A DNA stretch of 40,458 nucleotides, taken from the NCBI GenBank assembly GCA_021826225.1, contig JAKBAV010000009.1, positions 1 to 40,458 on the forward strand. Direction: 5' to 3'. This DNA is from Pseudomonadota bacterium. Lineage in GTDB: Bacteria > Pseudomonadota > Alphaproteobacteria > Acetobacterales > Acetobacteraceae. The position numbers and the translations under genes were made by a program. The notes beneath the pieces were generated by a model. That model had not been told where the DNA came from and did no database searches. It was given only the letters and a program-made list of their open reading frames with translations. Below, one piece after another: positions 15,853-25,181 of this stretch (position 1 is the stretch's first letter; each line of letters opens with the position of its first letter).

Positions 15853-16232
15853 GCGGCTATCACGCTTTCAGATGATTTTATCATGTCACGGTCGAGGATC
15901 GCCAAAGCCTGCTCGAAATCCTGCAGGGCTGAAACGCTGTTCTCGGTATTCGCGCGCAGCAGCGTGAAGCGCAAGGCGGCATAGATCGTCATCAGCGCTG
16001 GTCCGAGCGTCGTGCCTTCGGAGGTGTCAAGTATGCCGCTCATCACATTCAGCAGCTCATCGGCCCGCGCGATCATGATCGCCTTGGTCGCGGCATCGCC
16101 CTGCTCGATGGCGAGGCCGGCGCGGCGGCCATACTGGCGCAGGGCGCGCCAGCCCTGACGCAGCCAGGCGAGATCGGCGGCGCCGTCGAACATGCTGGCG
16201 CGGTAGGTACTGATGAGGTCGGTGCCACTCAT
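15849..16232 (-). CDS. fliS: FliS-like flagellin chaperone
   Basis: A 127-aa protein that opens with the FliS pattern of a Tyr-containing N-terminus (ISTYRASMFDGA), followed by four helices, with AIMIARADELLNVMSGILD matching the second-helix region. FliS binds the flagellin C-terminus and stops early polymerisation. It follows fliD by 9 bp, the standard fliD-fliS order. The identity is low but context is strong. Confidence 0.75.
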   Translation of the reverse strand: MSGTDLISTYRASMFDGAADLAWLRQGWRALRQYGRRAGLAIEQGDAATKAIMIARADELLNVMSGILDTSEGTTLGPALMTIYAALRFTLLRANTENSVSALQDFEQALAILDRDMIKSSESVIAA

Positions 16233-16241
16233 GTGTTGCCC

Positions 16242-17633
16242 TTATGATTTGCTACTGGAGCCGCTGCCGAGAAAAATGCTGAGGTAGGTCTGAGTGATGG
16301 AGGCGCTGCTCGCCTTGTTTTCCGCGACGATGTAACCCTGCTGGAGAATTTTGAGCTGGGCCGCGTTTTCCTTGGAAATCTGCAGCGATTGCGCGTCGAT
16401 CGAGGTGATGAGGGCGTTGAGCGAGGCTGTGGCGGCGGCGATGAAGCCGGTGCTCTTGCTGGTGATCGTGCCGCCGGCCGAACCGCTCGACGTGCCGAGC
16501 GCGCCGGTGGTAAGGCCGTTCAGCGTGCTATACAGGCTGCCTATAAGATTCTGCACCGAAATGGGACTTTTGGCATATTCGCTGGCGAAGCTGGTGGCGT
16601 TGAAGGAGACGACGCCCGAACCGCTCACGGATAACCCCACGGCACCGGCGGATACACCGCTGGCGGCCAGCCCGCTGACCGCGCTGAGCATCTCATTCTT
16701 GAGTTCAGTGGCGGAAAAATTACCCAGAAGCGGCCCCGCCGTCGCGGTGCTGCTGCCGGAGCCGGCGGTTGAGGCCGGGGTGAATTTGGTCATTTTGGCG
16801 ATGGTGGAAATTGCCGCGTTAAGGCTGGTGGCGACCGCCTGGACGGAGCTTGAGAGATTGGTGGGCGAGGAGGAGACCGAAACAACCGCATTGCCGGACC
16901 CTGCCAGCGCAATGGTCACGCCGGCCACCGCATTGGTCAACGTGTTGGTGCTGCTGGTGAGCGGCACGCCGTTGAGCGTGAGCGTGGCATTGCTGGCGGT
17001 CTGCGCCAAAACCTCGCCGGCATGGGCGGAGCCGGGGTTATAGTCGAATTGCGCCAGCGCGCCGGTGCCGGATACGTTGAATGCCCCGGCACTGCCCGTG
17101 GCGCTGCTGGTAAGCACCAGACGCGCCCCGGCCGAGGTGCCGATGACGCTGGCCTGCACACCACCCGGGGTTTTATTGATGGCGGCGGCGACGCCGTTCA
17201 GCGTCAGGCTGCCCGAGCCGATGGCAATGGTCTCATTTTTACCGCCAACGGCAAAGACCAGCGCGCCCGCGCCACCCGCAAGCGTGGCCGCGCCGGAGCT
17301 GAGCCGGTTGGAATAAATCTCCTGCGATTTAGCCAGAGAAATACTGGTAAGATTATAGGCGCCGGTGGCGGCCGTGTTGCTGACGGTGGCGGTGGCCTTG
17401 GTGCTATCCGTGGTGGAGGCGTTGCGGCTGCTGATGCTGGCGACGTTTTTGATGTTGGCGAGCGCCTGCGACAAGGTGGAGACGGCGCCATTGATATTGC
17501 CCCAGGCGGTAATACTGGCCTGCTCGGTGGTGACCTGGGCCTTCAACGCGGTGATGGGGGCCTGCATCCGCGCCTCGACCGTTGCGATCTGGCTGGCAAT
17601 CTGTGAGGATCCGAGGTTGCTGATGCTGGTCAT
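16242..17633 (-). CDS. fliD: Flagellar filament cap protein FliD
   Basis: A 463-aa cap protein that promotes flagellin assembly at the filament tip. The N-terminus (SSQIASQIATVEARMQAPI then LKAQVTTEQASITAWG) is the FliD_N coiled region; a Ser/Thr/Ala-rich central domain and the C-terminal coil (QISKENAAQLKILQQGYIVAENKAS) complete the family pattern. The middle is rich in short Ser, Thr and Ala runs, like the flagellin upstream. A strong hairpin lies between flagellin and fliD, so fliD probably depends on read-through or its own promoter. Confidence 0.88.
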   Translation of the reverse strand: MTSISNLGSSQIASQIATVEARMQAPITALKAQVTTEQASITAWGNINGAVSTLSQALANIKNVASISSRNASTTDSTKATATVSNTAATGAYNLTSISLAKSQEIYSNRLSSGAATLAGGAGALVFAVGGKNETIAIGSGSLTLNGVAAAINKTPGGVQASVIGTSAGARLVLTSSATGSAGAFNVSGTGALAQFDYNPGSAHAGEVLAQTASNATLTLNGVPLTSSTNTLTNAVAGVTIALAGSGNAVVSVSSSPTNLSSSVQAVATSLNAAISTIAKMTKFTPASTAGSGSSTATAGPLLGNFSATELKNEMLSAVSGLAASGVSAGAVGLSVSGSGVVSFNATSFASEYAKSPISVQNLIGSLYSTLNGLTTGALGTSSGSAGGTITSKSTGFIAAATASLNALITSIDAQSLQISKENAAQLKILQQGYIVAENKASSASITQTYLSIFLGSGSSSKS

Positions 17634-17663
17634 GGTCTGCCTGCGAATGATGGGGAAAAGGGA

Positions 17664-17689
17664 TCAGGCCGGGGTTACCCCCGGCCTGA
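17664..17689 (-). terminator. Hairpin terminator after the flagellin gene
   Basis: Perfect 11-bp stem TCAGGCCGGGG/CCCCGGCCTGA with a 4-nt loop, 10 nt past the flagellin stop. On the minus strand it is followed by TCCCTTTTCCCC, a short T-rich tail. It would end most flagellin transcripts and keep fliD-fliS expression lower than flagellin. Confidence 0.75.
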
Positions 17690-17698
17690 AGCGCGCGA

Positions 17699-19222
17699 TT
17701 ACGGCAGCAGCGAGAGATAGCTCTGCTGCAGCTGGGTCGAGGATTTGAGCGCGGCGACACCGGCCTGCGCCTGGATCTGCGATTCGGTAAGCTTGTTGCT
17801 CACCGCCGGGATGTTGGCATCCTGCACCACGCCGAGCGCGGTGTTGAGGTTCTGGCTAGTGGTGTTCATGTTGTTGATGTTCGCCGTGAGGGCCTGCTGC
17901 ACCGCGCCGAGCTGGCCACCCTGGTTGTTAAGGGCGCCGAGCGCGTATTTCACCACGTTGATGGCGGTGTTGGCGCCCGCCGTGGTGGAGACGTTGATGG
18001 AGGACAGCGCGGTCAACGTGGACTTGTTGGCCAGGCCGATATTCGACGCATGCGCCACCGAGAAGGCACCGGAGGACTGGAACTGCACCTGGCCCTGGAC
18101 GACGGCGGAGGCCGAGGCACCGGACTTGATAACGCTGGCCGTGCCGCCGAGGGTTTTCAACGAGCCGGAGCTGGCGCCGGTGATGTTGATGTTGTAGCCG
18201 GCGGTCTGGCTCAACTGGATCTGGCCCGTGGTGCTGGTAAGCGATGCCACGATGCCGCTGGTCGAGGACTGACCGTTGATCTGGCTGACCATCTGTGCCG
18301 CGGAAGAGGCGGTGATGGTCTGCTTGGTGCCGATGCCCGAGCCATTCGTGCCGCCCGAACCCTTGCCGGACTGGATGGCGAAGGAATAGCCGCCATTCGT
18401 GCCGGCCGTGCCCAGCGCCAGCGTGATGCTGGTGGTGGCCTGCGCCTGCACGCCGGTGGTGCCCGAGACATTGTTGATGGCGGCGGCCAGCGATGCAGCC
18501 GATTCCTGCTTGGTGTTGGTGGCGACATTGGCGGTGCCGCCATTCGCGCCGGTTATGTTGAGCTCCGTCGCCGCCGTGGTGGCAACCGTGAACGCGCCGC
18601 CGGCACCGGAGGCGATCTGCGCCGTGGTTGCCTTGGTGAGGGCGGCGGAGGTCGCCTTCACGTTGGTGCCATAGATCGTGGCGCCGCTCACCGTGGAGGC
18701 GTTCATGCCGATGGCCGAGGCGGTGAGGTTGCTGATGGACAGCGTCGCGGTCTGGCCTTCATTGGCGCCGACCTGGAACTGCACACCGGAGAAGCTGCCA
18801 CTGAGCAGGTTGATGTTGTTGAACTGCGTCTGGTTGGCGATGGTGCTCACCTGCCCGGTGAGCTGGCCGACCAGATTCTGCAACGACTGGGATTCGGCCG
18901 GCGTCTGCGTGCCGTTGGCGGCCTGCACCGAAATGGAGTTGAGCTGCTGCACGATGCCGATCTGCTGGGTAATGGCGCCCTGCGCCGTCTGCAGCAGGGA
19001 CACACCCTGGTTGGCGTTGGAAATCGCCTGGGTCAGCCCGTTGAGCTGGGAGGTGAAGCCCTGGGCGGTAATGTAGCCGGCCGGATTATCAGCCGGGGTG
19101 TTGATGGACAGGCCGCTCGCGAGCTGGCTCTGCAGGCCGGTGGTTGAGGCGGAGGTATTCGAGATCGAGTTGAGCGCCTGAAGCGCGCCGGTATTGGTGA
19201 GGATTGAACCTACGGCCGACAT
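17699..19222 (-). CDS. fliC: Flagellin
   Basis: Filament subunit of 507 aa. Conserved ends are present: the N-terminal D0/D1 (GALQALNSISNTSASTTGLQ, LASGLSINTPADNPAGY, LNSISVQAANGTQTPAE, FNNINLLSGSF) and the C-terminal D1/D0 (NTTSQNLNTALGVVQDANIP, ending LQQSYLSLLP). The middle, roughly residues 165-400, is very rich in Ser, Thr, Ala and Gly with few charged residues, the type of surface that is O-glycosylated in other bacteria. AAGGAG (19229-19234) precedes the ATG by 6 nt, a strong site. A 107-bp gap upstream could hold its own promoter, but I find no convincing sigma-28 or sigma-54 match. A terminator follows. Confidence 0.93.
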   Translation of the reverse strand: MSAVGSILTNTGALQALNSISNTSASTTGLQSQLASGLSINTPADNPAGYITAQGFTSQLNGLTQAISNANQGVSLLQTAQGAITQQIGIVQQLNSISVQAANGTQTPAESQSLQNLVGQLTGQVSTIANQTQFNNINLLSGSFSGVQFQVGANEGQTATLSISNLTASAIGMNASTVSGATIYGTNVKATSAALTKATTAQIASGAGGAFTVATTAATELNITGANGGTANVATNTKQESAASLAAAINNVSGTTGVQAQATTSITLALGTAGTNGGYSFAIQSGKGSGGTNGSGIGTKQTITASSAAQMVSQINGQSSTSGIVASLTSTTGQIQLSQTAGYNINITGASSGSLKTLGGTASVIKSGASASAVVQGQVQFQSSGAFSVAHASNIGLANKSTLTALSSINVSTTAGANTAINVVKYALGALNNQGGQLGAVQQALTANINNMNTTSQNLNTALGVVQDANIPAVSNKLTESQIQAQAGVAALKSSTQLQQSYLSLLP

Positions 19223-19329
19223 AGTAAACTCCTTGGGTTGCGGTTGTCGTACCCATTAATTCGGGTGGCGGCGGATAAGTTTTCCTGCTTCCACAACTTT
19301 AGTTTGAGCCAGACATAAAACCCGGTTCA

Positions 19330-20010
19330 TCATTGCAGCACGAGCTCCACCCCGGCGGCGGTCACCTGCGCGGTGAAGCGGCGGCCGGTGCCGGGATTGG
19401 TGAGCAGGATGGTGTCGCCGATGCGCCCGGTCTGCTCCGCCGTGGCATCGAGCGTGAGCTGCACCCCGCCGCTGCGGACATTCACCGCCACGGTCTGCCC
19501 GGCTTTGACCATGATGGGGGCCTGCACCGTATCCGCCGTGAGCGGCATGCCGGCGGCGAGCGACATGTCGGTGGTCGCGCCGATCAGCTGGGCGGGGTCA
19601 AAATAGACCTGGCGCCCGGCGAATTGCGCCACCGGCAAGGCGGCCAGGCGCAGATCGGCTGCGGTGAGCGGCTGGCCGGCGGCAAGAGGGCGGGCGGCAA
19701 CCACAATGCTCTCGCTCTGCGCGATGGTGACGCTGATATAGAGGGTCCAGCCGGGAGCGGCGCAATGCACCGCCGCCTGCTCGTAGGGGGCGGTGCCGCT
19801 CAGTGTTACCGCGAGCGGCGCGGCGCAGCCCTGCATGGCACGAGCGCCGGTGAGAGGGCCGAGGCTGAGGCTGGCGCCGGGCGGCACCACCGCGATGGCC
19901 GCTTGGCGCACCGCCGCCGCCACATCGTCCATGCTTTCGCCGTTGGCGAGGGCAAAGCCCGGCACAGCGGCAAGCCATGCTGCCAAAGCGAGGCTATACG
20001 GGCGCATCAT
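19330..20010 (-). CDS. flgA: P-ring assembly chaperone FlgA
   Basis: Periplasmic protein needed for P-ring formation. The 226-aa protein begins with a signal peptide (MMRPYSLALAAWLAAVPGFALA). The SAF-type block ARPLAAGQPLTAADLRLAALP and the C-terminal part VKAGQTVAVNVRSGGVQLTLDA with GDTILLTNPGTGRRF are typical. The ATG at 20010 overlaps the glycosyltransferase stop by 4 bp, so the two are translationally coupled; a second ATG follows at 20007. Confidence 0.9.
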   Translation of the reverse strand: MMRPYSLALAAWLAAVPGFALANGESMDDVAAAVRQAAIAVVPPGASLSLGPLTGARAMQGCAAPLAVTLSGTAPYEQAAVHCAAPGWTLYISVTIAQSESIVVAARPLAAGQPLTAADLRLAALPVAQFAGRQVYFDPAQLIGATTDMSLAAGMPLTADTVQAPIMVKAGQTVAVNVRSGGVQLTLDATAEQTGRIGDTILLTNPGTGRRFTAQVTAAGVELVLQ

Positions 20011-23000
20011 TCAGCCGCGCTACGCAGGGCGGCGCCACACGCGAGAGGAAGCCAGGGCGGCGGAGCCGCCAAGATCCAGGGCGGCGGAGCGTCTTCCAGC
20101 CCGGGGAGCGCCAGGGCGGCGCGGCGGGCGGCACGGCCCTGTTCCAGCGTGGCTTTTAGGTCCGCTATGGCGCCGCGCAGCGCCTCGCTCCACGCACCCA
20201 TGCGGGCCGGCAAAGCCAGGGCGCCAAGGCTGGCGGGCATGTCCAACCGGTCATCGGTGAGAATATGACACCCGGCGGCGGCGGCGATGAGCGCGGGGTA
20301 ATGGTCGGCATGCGTCTCGGTGGCGGCCGGGCGGAGCATGATCTGCGGGCCCAGTTCGGCGCAGGCCTCGGCCCAGGCGAATTCCGATTCCTGCGGCGCG
20401 ATGCGCGCCACCGCCCCGGCATATTGCGCGCCCCGGCGCTCGACGACGATCCACGAGGCGATGTCCAGCGTTTCATTGATGAGGTCGATCAGCCAGGGTG
20501 GGGCAATGCCCTCGTCGAACCAGAGCACGCGCGGCTTGGTGTTCAGCCCCGTGCCGAAGGTGAGTTCCTGCCAGATACGCGGCGACAAAGCCGGGCGCCA
20601 TAATGCGATGGGCTGGCCGGGTGTCGCGAGCCGGCGCAATTGCGTGACCAGCCCGGGCGAGGTGGCGAAAACGCTGGCCGCCGCGGTCAGGGCCGGCAGT
20701 GCGTCATGCTCCGGCAGGGCGGTGTAGACAGCCGTATAGACCGGGCTGTGCGGATGCGGCGGACGCAGCGGGTTCACGCGCACCCAGCCGGCGGCATCGC
20801 GGCGGCCGAGATCGGCGGCGCCAGGCAGCTCGGGCGCCCAATCGGCCTCGGCGATGCCGGCGCGGCGCAAGGCCCGCGCGGCATTGAGCACCGCTTCACC
20901 GGCCACGGCCTCGCCGGTGACGAGCAGGCTATGTGGGTCGCAGGGCTGGGCGCGGATCAGGCCGGTGCGGGATTCGCTCGCCAGCAGGTCGCCATGCAGC
21001 GAGAGGGCGGGATGGTGGTAGGGATCGGCCCAGGGTAGCGCCCGGGCCGCCGGCGTGCCGGTACGGAAGGCCGCGGCGGCATCGAGCTGCACCACGGCGG
21101 CGGGGGCGAGGAAGGAGATATCCGGCGTCCAGACCAGCCTGCCACCCTGGGCGCCACCATGAGCACGAAGCTGGGCGCAGAGATCGATCCACAGCGCATC
21201 GCCGGCAAGCGGCGGAAATTCGCAGGCCTGGAGTGAAGCGGTGCGGACCAGCAGGCCCGGCGGGGCGATGGCGCTGGCCTCCTGATCGACCAGCAGCCAG
21301 CCGCCGGGGCCAGGATCGTCCGGCATGTGCCCGGCACCGAGCCTGGTATCGGCACCGATGACGATGGGACCCTGCACGGCGGCCTGGCGCAGATCGCCGC
21401 CCGCCGGCACCAGCGTGCGCGCCCCGGCCATGACGATGGCCGGGTCGGCCAGCCGCGCGCGCAAGCCCGCCACCCAGTTGGGCGCGGTGGGCTGGGCCCG
21501 GATATCGGCGATGGCGAGGAGCGGGGTAGCGGCCATGGCCACGGCCTGGGCCAGGGCCGCCGAGGGGGTGAGGCCGGGGGCGGGCAACACGGCCAGCACC
21601 TTGCCTTCGAGCGCCGCGTTGGACTGGGTGACGGCGGTGAGATAATTTTGCATCTGCGGGCTCAACGCGGCGCCCGCGAGGATGATGGGGCCACTTAATG
21701 GGCCGGCATTCAGCAATGTGGCGAGCCAGGCATCGAGTGCCGGAATATCGCCCTCCTCGCAGAGCAGCAGCGTCGTCGTGCCGGGGTCCTGGGTGATACG
21801 CATGTGGTGGAACAGGCCGGGATGCTGGCGCGCCTGGACATCGGCCTTCAGCCCGCAGCGTTCGAGATGCTGCTTCAGCGCATCGGCGGCACGGGCGCAG
21901 AACACGTCGATTTTGATGTCGTCACGCTGGCTCTGAGCGCTGCGGGTGAACAGGGCTTCCGGCAGGCGGATGATGTTCGCCGCGTTCCCCTCGGCCAGGC
22001 GGAGCTGGAAGTCGTACTCCTCGGCGCCGGCGCAAGCCGAGTTGAAGCCGCCCAGGCGCAGTACATCGGATCCGCGATACCAGACCCAGTCCCCGATATA
22101 GGCTGATTGGCGGAGCCGTGTGACATCCCAGCCCGGCTTATGGCGCACCCAGCCGCCGCCGGCGCGCGGTACGATCTCGTCGCAATACAGCATCGCGGCA
22201 TCGCTCTCGCGGGCGGTGAGGGCGAAACGCTGGCAGGCATCCGGGGCGATGGTGTCCCCAGCATTGATGATGGCAACATAATCGGCGGCGCTGGCTTCCA
22301 GGTTCAGCTCGGCGCAGGCGATGCGCGTGGCGGCCTCGGGCTCGGGCGGTACGGCGATGGTGGTGATGCCAGTAATGGCGACCTCTTCCACGGCGAGAAT
22401 TTTGATGCGCGCCGGGGGCAGCCATTGCGCATGCAGGGATTCCAGCGTCTCGTTAACGGCGGCGGCGCGGCCGCGCGGCGCCACGATGATGACGGAGACG
22501 CTCGGTAGCGGGCCTGCGTATTTAGTGAGGGCGGCTTCAGTGAGGGCGGTCAGGCGGGCGCGGGCGCCATCATCGGTGCGCTCCGCCGGGCGCAATCCGG
22601 TGGCGGGCGCGGCGGGTGACGCGGCATTGGTGACGAGCGAGCCGCCAAGGGCGGGAATGACGCGGCCCCGGCTGGCGCCGATTTCGGTGAGGAACCCGAC
22701 CAGATCGGCGGTTTCAGCGGCGAAACCATCCCACAAAGCGGGCGAGACCTGGCGCTTGCAGATCGCCCCCCAGGTCGCCTCGACGAGCTGACGCAGCGGC
22801 CGGCAGAGATCCGCCTGGGGCAGCGGCGCGGCGCGGTTGAGCTGGGTGGTGAGATAGGCGGCGGCATCACGCAGCGCGGCATCGCCGCCCAGTTCCAGGC
22901 CGAGCTCCGCACCGATCCGTATCAGCGCCACCTGGGGTTCGGCCAGCAGCTCGTGATAGGTGAGCCAGCTGCGCGGCAGATGCCGGGCCTGGCGCTCGGC

Positions 23001-23492
23001 GGCGGTGACATAGCTCATCCACAGCAGGGCGGCATGGGCGCGGCTCAAGCCATTTTTCAACGATTGGCTGGCGGCGGCGGTCCAGGGGTCGCGGAAAATA
23101 TGCACGACATGCGGCTTGTGCCCGGCCTGGCGCGCGGCACGCTCGTAAAGCGGCAGCGTGCGGCACAGATGCGGGTGTTTGAGGCCCCAGATTTTATCCT
23201 GCTGCGTGAAGCGGCGGCGCAATATGTCATCCAGCCGGGTGAGCATGGTGGCGAGGTCGGCGCGCTCGGCCCAGCCCAGCGGCAAGCCGCGCACATCCGT
23301 CCAGTCGATGCCGAGGCGGTTGAACAATTCGACATCGAATTCGATCAGCTCCGGGATTTCATAGAAGCCGAGCGGGTTATGCTCGTTCGGATCGGCCTCG
23401 TTATAGAATTTTACACCCGCGCGGGACAAGGCGCCCGAAAGTGCCGAGGTTCCGCTGCGGTAATAGCCGACGATGAAAATCGCATCCGACAT
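20007..23492 (-). CDS. Giant sulfotransferase-glycosyltransferase fusion, candidate flagellin-modifying enzyme
   Basis: A 1161-aa multidomain protein. Residues 1-270 look like a PAPS-dependent sulfotransferase: a 5'-phosphosulfate loop in FIVGYYRSGTSALSGAL (about 6-22) and a 3'-phosphate site in VVHIFRDPWTAAASQSLKNG (R134, S142). Residues 330-510 form a GT2-type glycosyltransferase (PSVSVIIVAPRGRAAAV, AIINAGDTIAPDA, YCDE at 436-439 and AEEYDFQLRLAE). About 570-830 looks like a second, degenerate GT2-like module, and 870-1161 a GT-B-like tail (HYPALIAAAAGCHILTDD). AGGGAG overlaps the flgL stop, 9 nt before the ATG, and the end overlaps flgA by 4 bp, so it is made with flagellar proteins. Sugar addition or sulfation of flagellin is inferred, not shown. 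A 24-bp direct repeat lies near the 3' end. Confidence 0.8.
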   Translation of the reverse strand: MSDAIFIVGYYRSGTSALSGALSRAGVKFYNEADPNEHNPLGFYEIPELIEFDVELFNRLGIDWTDVRGLPLGWAERADLATMLTRLDDILRRRFTQQDKIWGLKHPHLCRTLPLYERAARQAGHKPHVVHIFRDPWTAAASQSLKNGLSRAHAALLWMSYVTAAERQARHLPRSWLTYHELLAEPQVALIRIGAELGLELGGDAALRDAAAYLTTQLNRAAPLPQADLCRPLRQLVEATWGAICKRQVSPALWDGFAAETADLVGFLTEIGASRGRVIPALGGSLVTNAASPAAPATGLRPAERTDDGARARLTALTEAALTKYAGPLPSVSVIIVAPRGRAAAVNETLESLHAQWLPPARIKILAVEEVAITGITTIAVPPEPEAATRIACAELNLEASAADYVAIINAGDTIAPDACQRFALTARESDAAMLYCDEIVPRAGGGWVRHKPGWDVTRLRQSAYIGDWVWYRGSDVLRLGGFNSACAGAEEYDFQLRLAEGNAANIIRLPEALFTRSAQSQRDDIKIDVFCARAADALKQHLERCGLKADVQARQHPGLFHHMRITQDPGTTTLLLCEEGDIPALDAWLATLLNAGPLSGPIILAGAALSPQMQNYLTAVTQSNAALEGKVLAVLPAPGLTPSAALAQAVAMAATPLLAIADIRAQPTAPNWVAGLRARLADPAIVMAGARTLVPAGGDLRQAAVQGPIVIGADTRLGAGHMPDDPGPGGWLLVDQEASAIAPPGLLVRTASLQACEFPPLAGDALWIDLCAQLRAHGGAQGGRLVWTPDISFLAPAAVVQLDAAAAFRTGTPAARALPWADPYHHPALSLHGDLLASESRTGLIRAQPCDPHSLLVTGEAVAGEAVLNAARALRRAGIAEADWAPELPGAADLGRRDAAGWVRVNPLRPPHPHSPVYTAVYTALPEHDALPALTAAASVFATSPGLVTQLRRLATPGQPIALWRPALSPRIWQELTFGTGLNTKPRVLWFDEGIAPPWLIDLINETLDIASWIVVERRGAQYAGAVARIAPQESEFAWAEACAELGPQIMLRPAATETHADHYPALIAAAAGCHILTDDRLDMPASLGALALPARMGAWSEALRGAIADLKATLEQGRAARRAALALPGLEDAPPPWILAAPPPWLPLACGAALRSAAE
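20052..20090 (-). repeat. 24-bp in-frame direct repeat near the 3' end of the fusion gene
   Basis: CCAGGGCGGCGGAGC occurs at 20052-20066 and 20076-20090, 24 bp apart, and a partial copy CCAGGGCGGCG follows near 20110. On the coding strand this gives two APPPW motifs (APPPWILAAPPPWLPLA). Confidence 0.85.
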
Positions 23493-23505
23493 GGTGCGCT
23501 ACTCC

Positions 23506-24714
23506 CTAAATATAGTTGAACAGGCTGAGGCCCTGGACGGTGCCGAATGTCTTCATGGCGGCCTGCAGCGCGGTCATGGTCTGGTCGAGCGCGGCGATGG
23601 CGGCCGGGGTGTTGACGGCGGTGGCGTTGGTGACGCTGGTCTGCGCCTCGGTGGACTGGTTGGTGTTGCCGGCGCCGGTGGCGGTGATGGCCTGCAGGGT
23701 AACGCCGTTTTGCGCCTGGGCGGTGGTGACGCTCTGCTGGTACTGGGCGATGCCGGCCAGGCCTTGGTTCAGGATCTGGTTGGTCTGCGCCACCTGGGCC
23801 GGGGTGCCGCCAGCATTGGAAAGTGCTGTGTAGATGGTTTTGAGCAGCGCAAACGCGGATTGGGTGCGGGCCGGGGCAATGGTGAAACTATCGCCATTCG
23901 CGGGTGTGCCGGTGATGTTGTAATCAACCCCGGCGAGCTGCAGGCTGGTGCCGGTGAGGCTGGCGGTGGTGAGGCTGCCGCTGGCGATGGTGCTGCCGCC
24001 TTGCGTCGCGGTATAGGTATTGCCGGCGCCGATGCTGACCGTAATGGGCGCGCTGCTCTGCTGGAAGGCGTTGGCGGCGGCGGCATTGACCGCGCCCTGC
24101 GGGATGATCTGGCCGGTGCCGGTATTGGCGGCGGCGGCGGTGACGCTGCCGATGCCATCGCCCTGCAGCGCGCCGGTGAAGACCGTGCCATTGGCGATGG
24201 TGCTCGCGGTCGAGGTCTCGCCGATGCTGGCCTGAGAGGCCGCGCCATCGCCGAAATAGGCGATATTGCCCGTGGTGTCCGGCTGGAACGGCGCAAGCCC
24301 GCCGCGCGAGCCGCCGAACAGATAGGTCCCATTGGGCGCGGTGGTGTTGCCGATGGCGAGGAGCTGTTGCGCGGCCGATTGCACCTGCCCCGCCAGCGCA
24401 TTCAGGTTCTGGCTGTTGCTGGTGCCGTTGAGCGCCTGCTCGACGATGGACTGCACGTTGTTGAGCAGGGCGCCGGTGGCGCTGTAGGCGTTATTGGCGG
24501 CGCCGAGCTGCACCTGAATGGCGGCCTGGGTGGTGTTGTCATTGGCGAGGCGGCTGACCTGATCGGTGCCGAGTGCCGCGGTCTGGTAGGCGGCCGGGTT
24601 CTGGTCGGGCGTCTGCACCGTCAGCCCCGTGGAAATCTGCTGCTGCAGCGTGTTGATCTGAGCTTCCTGCGCGACCAGCGAATTGGTGAAATTGGAATAG
24701 AATGAAAGATCCAT
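23506..24714 (-). CDS. flgL: Hook-filament junction protein FlgL (HAP3)
   Basis: Flagellin-like junction protein of 402 aa. The N-terminus (SFYSNFTNSLVAQEAQINTL then ISTGLTVQTPDQNPAAY) and the C-terminus (TALQAAMKTFGTVQGLSLFNYI) follow the FlgL pattern, and TYLFGGSRGGLAPF is the typical (L/F)FGG block of FlgL. The ATG at 24714 is chosen for AAGGAG 7 nt upstream; the frame is open to 24786. The usual partner flgK is not beside it. The gap to fliJ upstream is 56 bp, larger than earlier junctions. Confidence 0.9.
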   Translation of the reverse strand: MDLSFYSNFTNSLVAQEAQINTLQQQISTGLTVQTPDQNPAAYQTAALGTDQVSRLANDNTTQAAIQVQLGAANNAYSATGALLNNVQSIVEQALNGTSNSQNLNALAGQVQSAAQQLLAIGNTTAPNGTYLFGGSRGGLAPFQPDTTGNIAYFGDGAASQASIGETSTASTIANGTVFTGALQGDGIGSVTAAAANTGTGQIIPQGAVNAAAANAFQQSSAPITVSIGAGNTYTATQGGSTIASGSLTTASLTGTSLQLAGVDYNITGTPANGDSFTIAPARTQSAFALLKTIYTALSNAGGTPAQVAQTNQILNQGLAGIAQYQQSVTTAQAQNGVTLQAITATGAGNTNQSTEAQTSVTNATAVNTPAAIAALDQTMTALQAAMKTFGTVQGLSLFNYI

Positions 24715-24770
24715 TTTGGCGCTCCTTGACCAGGCCGGACCAGACCGGCGAGGGAAATGAGGTTTCATGT

Positions 24771-25181
24771 TCATGCCGGCCGCCACGGCCGCGCGCGCTC
24801 GGCCTTCTGTTCGGCGGCCGCGGCGGCGGCACGGGTGGCAGCGGTGAGTTTGGCGGCGAGCTTGCGACGGTAGGCGCCGAGCCTGGCGAGGTCATCGGCA
24901 GCACTTTGCAACCGCGCCGACGCCGCCGCCTCGGTGGCGGCGATCTGCGCCGCCGCGGCTTGTGCGCCGGCGCTGAAATGGCTGGCGCGGCGGGCCTCGG
25001 CGGCCGGAATTGCGCGCCCATCCTGCCAGCTTGCCGCGAGCCGGCCGCGATAGGCCTCCAGCAGCTCGCATTGCTGCCGGCTTTGCATGAGGGCGGTGGC
25101 CTGGCTGCGGAGAGTATCGCGCAGCCGCGCCTCGCGCTCGGCCGCCAGCAGGTCGAGCCTGGCGATGAGTTGCGGCTTCAT
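24771..25181 (-). CDS. fliJ: FliJ-like export apparatus stalk protein
   Basis: A 136-aa, almost wholly helical and Ala/Arg-rich protein, predicted antiparallel coiled coil (LIARLDLLAAEREARLRDTL to RLGAYRRKLAAKLTAATRA). FliJ inserts into the FliI hexamer like the gamma stalk of F1-ATPase. Position right after fliI with a 4-bp overlap is the main evidence, since FliJ sequences are poorly conserved. Confidence 0.75.
   Translation of the reverse strand: MKPQLIARLDLLAAEREARLRDTLRSQATALMQSRQQCELLEAYRGRLAASWQDGRAIPAAEARRASHFSAGAQAAAAQIAATEAAASARLQSAADDLARLGAYRRKLAAKLTAATRAAAAAAEQKAERARPWRPA

Noticed and set aside
19271-19278. GCGGATAA near the flagellin gene, close to the sigma-28 -10 GCCGATAA
   Set aside because: It is on the plus strand, pointing away from flagellin, and has no matching -35. 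On the minus strand CTAAAGTT fits a -35, but no -10 follows at the proper distance.
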